This document shows, piece after piece, positions 21,652 through 32,589 of a stretch of 64,000 bases of DNA. The notes under the pieces were generated by a model. It saw only the letters and a program-made list of their open reading frames with translations. It did not search any database and was not told the DNA's origin. Positions within the stretch are counted from its first letter, which is position 1. Each line of letters begins with the position of its first letter. Origin of the DNA: Coniosporium tulheliwenetii. Taxonomy: Eukaryota; Ascomycota; Dothideomycetes. Location: contig JAPDRP010000021.1 in the NCBI GenBank assembly GCA_030247845.1, positions 766,916-830,915 of the forward strand, in the 5' to 3' direction. Position numbers and translations under genes: made by a program.

Positions 21652-23517
21652 TCAAGCCATGAGATCACCAGTAGCACCATCGTCCAACCCCTCATCCTCC
21701 TCTCCGAAGCCCTCGCCCTCATCACTAAGCCCCTCAAACCGCATGAACTTCTCGTCCTTCGCCTCAGCTACGCAACAAGTCAGCAATGCAACCCCACCAA
21801 CTCAGCAGAAGGAACAAGGGTCAAACTCACTTCCCCACTCCACAACATGCCCCTCCTGGACCTCACAATCCTTCAGCACAGTCCTGCTCTCCCCTTCGCC
21901 GAACTCCCCTCAATCCTACACCTTCTCCCTAGAATACACCCGGTAAGCTGCACATTCTCACCCACCTCAACACCCTCCATGAGCAAGCACCGCAGTAGCC
22001 TCGCGCCCTCGCTGATCTTGCACCCAGCGCCGATGACCGACTCTTTGATATTCACTTTCTCCTCCACCGTCACGTTCTCCGCGAGCAGGCTATCGCTGGC
22101 ATCGACGCGGCACCGTTGCGGTATGGATTCTGGATGCGCGATTTTGGACGCGTGGGCGTAGGGGAAGTGAAGGCGCGGTCGGGGGTGTCGAGGGCGGGCT
22201 GCTTGGCGAGAGCCAGTGAGATATTGAGGAGGAGGGGTGCGGTGTCGACGCGGCGGATCAGGGGCGCGTTTTCGACAGACGGGTGGACGTAAGCGAGGAT
22301 GGGTGGGACCGTGAGGCGGGGTTTGGGGGCATCTGCTACCAGGGTTGCTGAGCCTGCGCGCGAGGCGAGTTGCGTAGTTGACGAGCGTCGAGGTTCGTCC
22401 TGAGCCGGAGTCGCGCTGACGCAGGTGCTGCTCATGCCGGCCACGTTGACCTTCTCGTCGAGCATCCCGCTCGAGGAGAGCGGATCCTCGTTGTCGGAGT
22501 CCCCGGCCCACTTCTCGAAGATGTCGCGCAGGCCGATCTTGTCGCCCAACCCGTCCTGCCATCCGGCTTTGGCCCACCAGCCCACAACGTCTTCGCTCAC
22601 GCTGTCGAATTTGGGATTCCGCTTCATCATCTCGAGCACCCAGAAGGGGAAGAAGTAGATGTGCGCGTCGCGATGGGAGGAGAGCATCTTTATGCGGCCG
22701 TGCTTGCGGAGCAGGAGTGGCGCACGGGGAAGCTCTTGTGCGCTTCTGTGATGTCGTTCAGCGTGTCTGTTGGAACTGAGTAGACCAGATTCGCGAGGTC
22801 TGGACGGAGTGAGCCTGGTGGAGGAGGGACGATGGGTTCTGGTAATGGTGTTGTAGCGACGAAGTCCGTCTCTTCGCCTTTGACGCTGCCCTCGCCCTTG
22901 GTTTGGTACCACACGCCTAGTCCGCCTCTTCGGCCGCTCTTCTCGCCTCCTACGCTCATGGGCAGAAACCGCCCTTCTTCGGTAATGCCGCCGGTTGCGC
23001 CGCCTAGCCCGGCCTCACGGATCATCCATGCTTCGAGTAACGACGCGCCGTCCAGCTCGCAGACAAGGTCGCATGGTAGCACGATGAAGTCTCCCGTGAT
23101 AGCGTCTTGTACTTCTGGCAATCTGAATACCCTCCAGTGCCAGTGGTCTGTGTCAGGCCCTCCGGGGCAAGGATATCCGGTTTCGGCGCGGGAAGGGAAG
23201 TCAGATGGGGATTCTGCGACAGCGCTGCCTCAAGCGCAGCCGACGACTCGGGAGGCGTGATTAGTAGAATGTCTAGAGGCGCACAGTATTAGGCTCATGC
23301 TCTGCGATTGAGAAATCTGCGACACGTACATGGACGTACTTGTTATGCCCAGCCGGTAGCACCACTCCAGCGGATACCACACCATAGGCCGGTTTGCTAT
23401 GGGCACGAGCGCCTTTGGGAAGTCTTTTGGGTTCGAGGTGAAGGTATTTAACGAGACGCCAGGGCCGCACAGTATGAGCGCTTGGAAGCCCGGGGCGGGC
23501 ATTGTTGCGTGAGGCAT
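21652..23517 (-). CDS. GCD1: Translation initiation factor eIF2B subunit gamma, with several frame breaks
   Basis: eIF2B exchanges GDP for GTP on eIF2 and is essential. The N-terminus has the nucleotidyltransferase-like eIF2B gamma signature DFPKALVPIANRPMVWYPLE, followed after an intron by LLITPPESSAALEAAL. Then come GDFIVLPCDLVCELDG, RKHGRIKMLSSHRDAHIYFF (also FWVLEMM), RCRVDASDSLLAENV, EKVNIKESVIGAGCKISEGA and LTGCILGRRCRIEG of the left-handed beta-helix domain. A last exon after a short intron ends in an acidic tail, stop at 21652. The conserved parts lie in different frames, with breaks near 23130 (G run), 22715 (C), 22165 (T/C run) and 21885. Each is explained by one missing base. A viable haploid fungus should not tolerate this, so assembly error is the likeliest cause. 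Confidence 0.88.
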
Positions 23518-23858
23518 GGCCTCTTGAGAAACGATTTAGATGTGGATGTGAGTTGCTGCTGAGATTCGCTGTGGTGAATTTATAAGTTTGGCTTCGTCTA
23601 GATCGCACCTCGCTAAGTCACTCGAGGATACGATACGTGTGGCTTTTGAGTTTCAAATGGTCTAGCGATAGGGAAGCGCGGTTTTGACTCAGAACAATTG
23701 TCGATTTTCATGTGCTGGTCCAATTGATGCGCCTCGGCAAACCTTCCCTCACTACGAAGCTCGAGAACCTCACTGTCCAGCTCCAGCCACGGCCGATACT
23801 CGACTTCTCATTCCCAGAATCAGGACGCTCCAAAGCATGTAAACACACCAGACCCACC

Positions 23859-25225
23859 ATGTCCTTCTCCTACGACCGCTACGAAACCCGCCGCCCCACC
23901 AGCCGACGCACCACCCTCGGCTACTGGGTCCCCTTGATCCTAACTGTGACTGTCGCGAGCGCGGGCCTCGCAGCCTGGATATGGAGCGAGCGACAAGACT
24001 CCGACGACGCGCCTCCCTCCTCCGATGACGGGCTCAGCTATGGCGAAGACGGCGACAAGCAGCATGGATCGCCCCCAGCTACGGCACCGAAGTGCGATAC
24101 TCGGAGGGCGTGGTCAGGGAAGGGGAGGAGGGTTTCATGGCGCGTATGTCTGGCGCGATCAGAAGGACGCCGAGCCCGCAGCAGGTGTTTGATAGCGCGA
24201 GCCGGAAAGTTGCGGCGGGAGTTGCGGCGGCGGGGGCGGTGGTTGGAGGCGCGCTGAGCTCTATACAGGAAGAAGACAAGGATGCCTACGGCGATCACAA
24301 CAGGTGGGATGAGGAGAGGGCGCGGAGGGGCGTGGAAGCGCAGTCGAGCCAGAGTGCCGCGGCCGTGGAGACGCAGGTGGAAGCGTTCGGCGCGTCGATG
24401 CGCGGACCGGCGAGCTCGAAAGCGCCAGCAGGTGGCCGCAGGAAGACCGTCGCTGTCGTGCTGTCCGTTGACGCGCCGCTTTCTGATTTGCACGAGGAAG
24501 AGCAGGGCGCGTATCACACCGAACACGCCGTAAGCTCCGATCCTGCTAGCCCCTATCTTCGCAACAGCTAAACCACCCAGTCCCTACTTTCCCACCTCCC
24601 CCAAACCGACCCATCCACCACCCGCCTCTTCATCCTCATCTACGCCCCCTCCCTCAAGACCTCCCGCCCCTCCTCCTCCGGGCGCGCACAACCGACCTCC
24701 TCCCTCGACTCCTCCTACTCAGCCATCACGACCCCCGCGCAGACTCCAGGCGAAGAACTCGCATCCCTCGACACACAATACACGCCCGCGGCAACCACGC
24801 CAGCCATGTCCGCGAAAGACGCCGACTCGAGCTTGTACCACGCCATCCACGCGCAGGCGCTGCGCCTCGTCGAGACACCTACTATGGTCATGCCGTTCAC
24901 GACGCCGACGGGACATGTACATATTCTACGGCATCTTGCGCCTGATGTCGTGTACCTCGCCGAAGCTCTGGCTGGGAACAGTGGGAAGAACGTTGAGGAT
25001 GTGAAGAATTGGGTTGGTCAGGTCGTGGTGGTTGTAGGAGGCGACGCTGCGGGGTTGGGCGGGCTTGTTGATACGGAAGATGAGGGCGAGGAGGAGGGCA
25101 GACGTGGCGAGGGGAAGAGGTGGTGGGAGGAGTCGAGTATGGTGGGGCTGGGGAAGGGCGTGGAGGTTTGTGAGGGAATCAGGCTGGGTGAGGACTGGGA
25201 GAGGAGGGTTGGTGGTAGGGAGTGA
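23859..25225 (+). CDS. Pex22-like peroxisomal membrane protein
   Basis: In fungi Pex22 anchors the ubiquitin-conjugating enzyme Pex4 at the peroxisome for recycling of the import receptor. The protein starts MSFSYDRYETRRPTSRRTTL, then has one membrane segment (LGYWVPLILTVTVASAGLAA) followed by an acidic Ser/Asp stretch, the usual layout. In a CCCCC run near 24069 the frame must step back by one to reach SYGTEVRYSEGVVREGEE. An intron at about 24528-24579 (GTAAGC, GCTAAAC branch, CCAG) leads to the C-terminal domain with RLFILIYAPSLK, ALRLVETPTMVMPF, HVHILRHLAPDVVYLAEAL and a final VGLGKGVEVCEGIRLGEDWE. The family name is from recall of fungal Pex22-like proteins and is less certain than the membrane topology. 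Confidence 0.65.
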
Positions 25226-26941
25226 GATTCTTATAGGAAAGTAAAACGCGATATCCTTGCAAATCTTACGAAGACAAGGCCAGCGCTACCTGCATGAAAG
25301 CGTGACTACAAGGCAACTGAGTGTTTCTTTTGAATCTTTCCCTCTCGCGCTTCGGGATATTCATCTTTCCATGTAACGTAGAGAGTGCTCATCCTTGAGC
25401 GCACTCTACCGTATTCTATTCGGCGGTCCCAGGTTCCTCTTACGTCCCTTTCTCTTCACTCAACACCGTAGCTCTTACCCGTACACCGCCAGCCTTCAGG
25501 CCCTTGATTAGAGTTTCGACGTTCTTCGACACCACGCGCCATGTCTTCCCGCCATATCAAGTCCCTTCGTTGCAGTTCCACGGTCATCCTCCCTACTCCC
25601 TCCACGAGTCGCTTGTTGGTGATCCATGCTGCCTTCGCCTCACTTAAGGCCTCATTGCACCTCTCACTAGTCTACAATTAACGGATTCCCCCAGAATTGT
25701 CCGCCTCGGTGTGTTGGCCCAGCGCGCCCAGCTCAACATCAGGCGTCCAAGGAAATGCTACAAGCACTTGATGTGGCAACAGCGTCGCTCGCAGAGGCTA
25801 CAAAATCCGTGGCAGTGGTGATTGCGGTGATAACAAACGTCATGGAGTGAAGAACTATCCGCAATCCACAACACGGGAGGCGCGGAGGTGGTAAGTAGTA
25901 TACCGGCGGAAGATGACAGTGAAGTCAACGGGCGCCCAAGGGTCAAGAGTCCTCTCTGGAGTACATATAGAGGATATAGCTAGGATAGGGAAGACGCACT
26001 TACGATTAAGGAGTACCTGTAGATCCAGCTAAAGAACATGAACTTAAAGATTAGACTGAGTTCTTACTTAGGTTTGGGCACGTCGCGTTGAGTCGCAGTT
26101 GCGATGGGGCATGGAGTTCGAGAACACGTGATGGCCAGATCGCCCCTGACGCTAAACTTCAACCTCGTTTAAGGTTCGTGATGAACAGTTTAAGCGTGCG
26201 CTAGTTGGGGCTGAATCTGGGGAGTCAGCCAGCCACTTGCTTTTCAGGTAAGGTCCAATTCAACTCCCGCACATCACTGACCGGATACCACTGGCCTGGA
26301 CTTAGATCCTAGCGTGTATACTCTTCCTTACCCAGCCCTTCTCCTCACTCCGCCCTTCCCCTGAGCCAGCCCTACTCCTCAGCTCGCTCTTCAGCCGTGG
26401 GGTATCCGAGACATCTTGGGTACTTCTAGGCTGTATTGAGAACGCCTTCTCGTGATATTGGAACGCGCACTGCGCAAGCTTCGAGACTAAGGCCGAGCCC
26501 TATCGAATGTTGCTGGCCGCGAAGTCCAGCTGGTACCACTAATAACTCGAGCACGGCTGAAAGATGCGATGGCTGAGCTGTGTTCACCGTCTGGACATAT
26601 CTGGCGCTGACGTGCGCCTCCTACAGCTTGGTATTGGTCTAGTTCAAGAGACAGAGCGTTCAAAGCGATGCCCCAGCTGGAAAGACTCTGGAAAAAATCG
26701 CTTACGCCGAAGCCACGTGTACGCCATTAACGAAAAATGTCCAGGCCGTGTAGAGGGCGTTCTTCCAGGCCTAACTCTCACGATGCCTAGAGCAGCAGCA
26801 GCGCAGCCGTTGGGCATCTTCTCTGATGTATAAGTAGCCGTTGGTCGCGCTGCTCGAATCATTCTTCATTCACTCTCATCAACTGCCTTGGTCCCTAAAC
26901 AGTCCCTTCTTCCTCATCATCTTGCTCTTTACGAAGTCAAC
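25226..26941. other. Long intergenic region with no recognised gene
   Basis: About 1.7 kb without a convincing gene. Short open frames (for example 26564-26833) lack coding character and have stops in every frame around them. The last 100 bp before 26942 contain CT-rich stretches and a TATAAG-like sequence at about 26828, suitable for the promoter of the secreted-protein gene. Confidence 0.4.
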
Positions 26942-27811
26942 ATGAGACTCTCAATCGCTACTGTTCTCACCCTCGCGGGTTTCAGCATCGCCTCTCTTGC
27001 CCCCAGGCAAGGGGGTTGCTCTGCAGACAACTGCGCGCGAGCAGTCACCGGCACTCGACGCGGTGATCCCGCCCGTTCGTCCGCCCGCGCCGACTGCTCC
27101 AGCTTCTTTGCTCGGACGGTCACGGTCACGGTGGGAAACACCGAGACGATTACCCAGACTCCTACTCCTACTGCAGTGCCTACTTATGCCACGGCCTGCT
27201 CCGGCGCTGCGAGGTACTCGAGCGCTTGCTCCTGCTTCGGTGTCACTGCTTCCACGTCCACTGTGACTGTTACCCGTACGTTGATGTCTGTATCATGTCT
27301 CTTACAGCATGACTGACCGCTTCTAGCACCTCCTGCATGCCCCACCGACCAGACCGAGTGCAGCCCCGGCGCCTGCGCGGACCTCCTCACCGACCCCGAC
27401 AACTGCGGCGCATGCGGTACCATTGTATGTTCTACCTGCCATTATCGGGAACAAGACACTGACAACGACGCAGTGCCGAGCCGGATGGATCTGCAGTAAC
27501 GGCAGGTGCGAAGCGCCGTTCGGATTTTGCGACAACCCCCGCCAATGCGATGCCAGCACGGCGTGCCCCAGCTGCGGCTTTTGCCAGCCTGATACTGAAG
27601 GCGTTGGTCATTGCTTGGCTGGCGGTGCTTGCGAGGACTTTGAGGACTGTACTACGAGTGCCGATTGTTTGCCTGGGCAGTCTTGTCTGTTGAGCTGCTG
27701 CCCCACGGAAAGTGTCTGGGCCCGTCCAACTATTGTCCGAATACGGGAGCTCGGTCGAGACTCTTCAGGAAGAGTGGCGGCGAGGGAGGCAATATCAATC
27801 CTCAAGTTTAG
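26942..27811 (+). CDS. Secreted cysteine-rich protein, three exons
   Basis: The N-terminus MRLSIATVLTLAGFSIASLA is a clear signal peptide. The mature part has two blocks. The first has CSADNCARAVTGTR, a Thr/Val-rich stretch, then ACSGAARYSSACSCFGV, a pattern common in Pezizomycotina extracellular proteins of unknown function. The second is Cys-rich (CPTDQTECSPGACADLL, DNCGACG, CRAGWICSNGRCEAPFGFC, CPSCGFCQ). Introns are at 27276-27326 (CTGAC branch) and 27425-27473. Near 27710, in a GAAAG run, the frame likely steps back one base; the shifted frame gives CLGPSNYCPNTGARSR and a stop at 27809-27811, whereas the unshifted frame runs into RIP-like AT-rich DNA. Possible cell-wall or effector-like role; no direct evidence. 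Confidence 0.7.
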
Positions 27812-28479
27812 CGGACTGATTGAAAGCTGGGACTATATAATAGTCTATCCAAAAGCCGCAATTGATATTAGGGCTAATATTAATTCTTTTATTAGTGCTA
27901 AGTGTTAGAGATATATAGTAGAAGGAGCCCTTATAGTCTAAATAGTCTAGAATCTTATATATTAAGAGTGGTGGATGTCTTTTCGGTATAGCTAGTTAAT
28001 GGTAAGGGAGGTAAGTGTTTAACACTAAGGAGCGACCGGTCGCGATAGAGTTATTATTCATTAAGCTGCTAACTAATTACAGCGCTTAGCTATTAAGCAC
28101 CACCCGATGCTTGCGAAGCACTAGCTAGTGCTCTTAACGCCACGAACGCCTTCTCCCCTGGCCCGCGATACCTCTTTGGACGAAGAACTGGTGCTTATTT
28201 ACCCCACTCAGCACCAGTCCTAATAACCTCTATTGCACTCTGCCAGAAGGCCTTATGCTGGGAAGAACACCTGCAATTTGCACGAGCAGCAGCTACTAGG
28301 TAGATAACGTCACTACATCACCAACTCAGCATTGTACAGCCTTATAAACAGTTCAATTTGTGTGAATTCCGAGCAAGCGATTCTGGGTGTAGTAGTGCCA
28401 AGACCGCCTGCGTACAGACCAATTTTGGTCACACTGCCAGCCGATGGGATAAAGCACCAAGAAATGCTCTTAGCTCCAA
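27812..28479. other. Core-to-accessory boundary, AT-rich then mixed
   Basis: Directly after the secreted-protein stop the composition turns AT-rich with TA-rich stretches. It becomes mixed again by 28.3 kb. A minus-strand open frame at 28313-28546 has an amphipathic product but no recognised domain. I cannot support a gene here. Confidence 0.4.
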
Positions 28480-29355
28480 ATGGAGTATGTAGAGCGGCGA
28501 CGAGATGGTGAACTCCAATGTGTTCGTCGTCCATCAGCATTGCCACGCCGACATGGAACTCGTAGCAGGGCGCGCGACCACGACGCTCTTGGTGGGAACC
28601 AGAATAGGCAGGATGACCTTCCCTCTTGTCGAGAAATTGAGCGTCTAATTGGAATCTACGTTGCTACTGGAGAAGGTCAAGGCGCTCTCCTGGCTGCTAA
28701 GGTGGCGGAAGAGTCAGGCTATGACAACCGCGGGTACGAAGACGAGTACGGGTTTTGGGAAGACGACGTCCAGACCCGCCTCCACCTCCGCATCCTCATG
28801 GCCACCAACCTCAAGGACGCCCAAGCGACTCTTCCAGTTCCTCTTCCGATGATAGTCACAGGCCAGGCGGTCAAGCTGCACCCCAACCAAGGCCACCAGC
28901 TGGACCACAGCCAAGGCCAAACGAACCTCAGCCTGTTCCTCCACCCTTTGGCTACCAGGCATGGCCAGCCGGAAGGCCTCCTATCATAGTCCGCCCGGAT
29001 CGTCGTTATAGTGAAGACGATTTTGAAATACACTATGCGGGAAGACCAATCCCTGCTCCTCGGCCGAGGAGGCCCCGAGATAACCGCGTATGGATACCCC
29101 TCCGGGTGATCCATAACGAGGAACGGCGTTTCTTGCGTGTTGGGGAGTACGATCCCGAGAGGCAAGCGGACTATGAGCCTGACTTCGCAGGCGCGGCATA
29201 TTTTGATGGTCAAGGCCCACGACCAATTGTCAGGCCAGAACCAGCTCATATCGTAAACCCCGATATTGAGGTAGATATGGGATACGGTCCTCAAGCGCCT
29301 GCTATGGCCGCGGGCCGCCCACCAGTGATCATCCACGCAGCGCCGAATCCACATC

Positions 29356-32300
29356 CAGTGTTCTCAATCGTCCGGCTGGCAACCGGACGATGCTGAATAA
29401 GCCGTCTGACATCGGCGCCGCTCCAAACGATTGAACGATGGCCCTAGTAAGCGGCTATACTGCTTAGAGTTAGAGATCACGGGTCTTAGCATGGTGTCTT
29501 TACCACAATAACATCTGAAATCTATAAGCCAACTAGCTGCTATAGCTCCGTAGCTACATATCATGTATATCACGAGTCTTAGCATAGTGGTGATCCGTTT
29601 CTTTTAAGTCTCTTAGTATTAAACTGCTGCTAATATCACGAAATCACCAGCTGCTATATCTACTACCGCATCCACTACCGCCTGACCCTCCCGAAACCTC
29701 CCAGCAGACCTCGCCGCTATTGAATCCTCCGCCATACCACCGCGACTAAATCCTCCACCGCCGCACATATAATTCGCGGTTCTGCTCCATCTAGTCCTAG
29801 TACTACTAGTAAGTACTAGAACTAGATGAGCTCTAGTGGAGGAAAGAAGGAGTGTTAAAAGAGAGAAGTAGGAGTATTTATAGGAGATTCTACTGTTCTA
29901 ACTCTACCGTCGCTCTATCTATAATATCCTATCCTCCGGTTAGTTCTACCGCGACTCTATACTAGTTCCACAAACGGATACACTAGGCGGCTTGGATAAT
30001 ATTAGGCTGGAGCTGGTTGCGGCGGTCGGTTACTATCAAGCCTATAAGGCTGAAGATATACTCCGGCTCCGAACTCATTGCTAGTATGAAGAGATGGTTA
30101 AGAGCCATTCGGACTAGCCGGGGTAAGCAGTAGAGCGCGATATCTAGTAGGCTACTGGGTCTTCGCAATCACACTACTGCTCTAATCCTATCTAGTGGTC
30201 ATATTTATCAACGTCTCTGGTACGGCTATCCGATGCTAAGCCCTTAGCCATTACTGCTTCAAAGCCGGTTGATTCGAACTGTGGTTGCTGCTTTATCTAC
30301 TCAATTAGCAGCTAACTATATTAATCTACCTAGAGGCTCCGCACCGCAAGCTACTCTGCCGTAATCTAGTCGGGCTTATCCTTCCAGCGGTTGGTGATAT
30401 ACTACCACTTGTATTTAGGATGGAGGATAACCGCAGTAAGGTAAGTAAGGCTCTTATTAATCTTCTAGTAGTATTAATCGGCCTTCTGCCAAGCAAGCTG
30501 AAGATTAAGCTTAAAATATTCCTCCGGATGGCAATCATACTCCCATTTAACATCCTTAAAGCATTTAAGCAAGTATTCAAAGACAGAAAGCACTTTAAAT
30601 AGATATTCTTGCTAATTATCTTCAGAGCAGCCTTCCAAACTCTTAGTTATCTGCTCCATTGGTTTAAGGATCCTCTAATACTACGTTAATACATCCTAAT
30701 CATCTACTAATAGCCGGTCTTCGAGTAAGGATAGAGTAGAGCTATTAAGATCGTTTATCCTCTTATCCTCCCGCTAATGCCGGTTGCATATCGCCTTCTT
30801 AGTGTTAATATACTAGTTAATTGCGGCACGAAGCTTAGTAGCGTGTTAAATTATTAGATAGATGGAGTTCCATCTTATTCCATTATCTTAAATAAGATCT
30901 AGGGTTATAGAATTACTGCTAGTATCCTTCTTAAGATCTAGCTCACTTAGATATGCTTCCTGAGCTTCATGAAAGCGCTTCCGGCGCTATAGCAACCTAT
31001 AGATCTAGATAACAAGGTTGTGAAGCCTACTAATAGGCCATTTCACCGCCAGACTACTAATTAGTCGAGTAGCTCCCGCCGCGTAGCTATTTTAACCTCG
31101 AATACGTTAATATCCTTACTAAATAACGCCTCTCGGGCGATGAAGTTAATAATATAGCCTATATAGCATAGCCGCTGCTGCTAAGAATTGAATCCTAAGC
31201 GTTCGCCTAGCTTCTTTATGCATTAATCGTTGTTAGATGCATTATCTAGTATAAAATAGCCGATACTAGTTGTGATCTAATACTTCTAAAGGATCGCTAT
31301 CACCGCCTCTGCAATATACACTCCCGTGTGGCTATCCTGCTGCTTAGAAAGGATAAGAAGATAAGTCTTTGAAACTCTCCACGTATTAACGAAATAAAAC
31401 ACAATCCTATTAAGGCTAAGGAGGTTCCTGGACGTCTATAGATCGAAGTAGATATTGATAGAGCTAAGTATGGTGCGGAGTTCTTTAATCACACGTGGTT
31501 TTCGAATATAGTACTCTTCTAACACCCACTACCTTGCTGTATTGATGCAAGAGAGGAAGTTTTAAACGCGCGGTTAGAGATAAGTAAGCAGCTTTCAAAG
31601 GTACTCGCTCTGAATCTTATAAAACAGGATATTATTATATGCCAACCATTAAACCAGCAATCTCTTAAACTAGTCATGCTCGTATATTACCGAGAGCTTA
31701 TTAATAATAATAAGATTAGTAGGATTCTGAGCATCAAGATCTAGCTATTCAATAATAGACTCCTCTAGCCACCGCCTCTTATTACTGGGTAGAAGACCGT
31801 TCTCAGTGCGCTAATAAACCTCCTTAAGGTGCTGCTTAGCCGAGGTGCCTCCGCGGATAATATTATAGTAGTGGATATGCTTATGCGGTGTCTAAAGATA
31901 CTAAAGATAACACTCCTTATAGAGTCAGAAGTACTTATGCGTTAATTACTCGTTGATAGGCTCCTCAAACTGCTACTACCATGCCTTTAACGCTTAGCTA
32001 CTCTAGAAGATACCTTTGTGATAGCCTCGGAGGTATAGAGCATTGAAATCGATCTAGGATATGTCGGTCTTAAGGTTTCTACCCTTACACACCACTAGCT
32101 TGAATATTAAGGCTATAGACAGCAGTTTGCTACAGCTCGATGGATGCGGAGAGGTTAGAAAGGGCGGTGGTAAGCTTAGAGATGTTATTTTATTCAATAG
32201 ATTGAGAGCTAAATGACGAGAAGATAGTATACGGGCTATCGGAACCGCCATTAAGCAATGTTATAGAGCAGTAGAGGCTTTAATTAAGGACACTCTATGT

Positions 32301-32554
32301 ACAGGAAGCGATTGCTATTATATTCTAAATATCTCTCACCTCTATCACCAATCGAAGCTCCACCGATAAACGGAACCAATCGTAACACTATGCTAAAACC
32401 GGTGATACTAGGATCCGGAAGCTCTGGAAGCTCTTAAGCCTATTACAGGAATCTCATCGGCTCAGACGAACGGACGAACGATGAACAGCGGTTAACCGGC
32501 AGTCAACATTCGTCCGATCGTCTGGCTTTTTCAACCGGACGATTGAGAACACTG
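29356..32554 (-). mobile_element. hAT DNA transposon 1 (RIP-degraded), transposase on minus strand
   Basis: The left end reads CAGTGTTCTCAATCGTCCGG and the right end is its reverse complement (32535-32554). The flanks TCCACATC (29348-29355) and TCTACATC (32555-32562) are an 8-bp target duplication differing by a C-to-T change. CAxTG ends and 8-bp duplications are hAT traits. On the minus strand near 30168-29983 the hAT C-terminal dimerisation region is legible: MSSEPEYIF and LIVTDRRNQLQPNIIQAA. The rest of the transposase has many stops. Composition is AT-rich with C-to-T/G-to-A decay. It interrupts the host gene described above. Confidence 0.88.
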
Positions 32555-32589
32555 TCTACATCCAGGTTAGCAAGCAGGAATACGAGTGG

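Noticed and set aside
22070..22912. Two separate genes instead of eIF2B gamma parts
   Set aside because: The frames at 22070-22912, 21873-22577 and 22690-23121 carry successive conserved parts of one eIF2B gamma protein in the right order.
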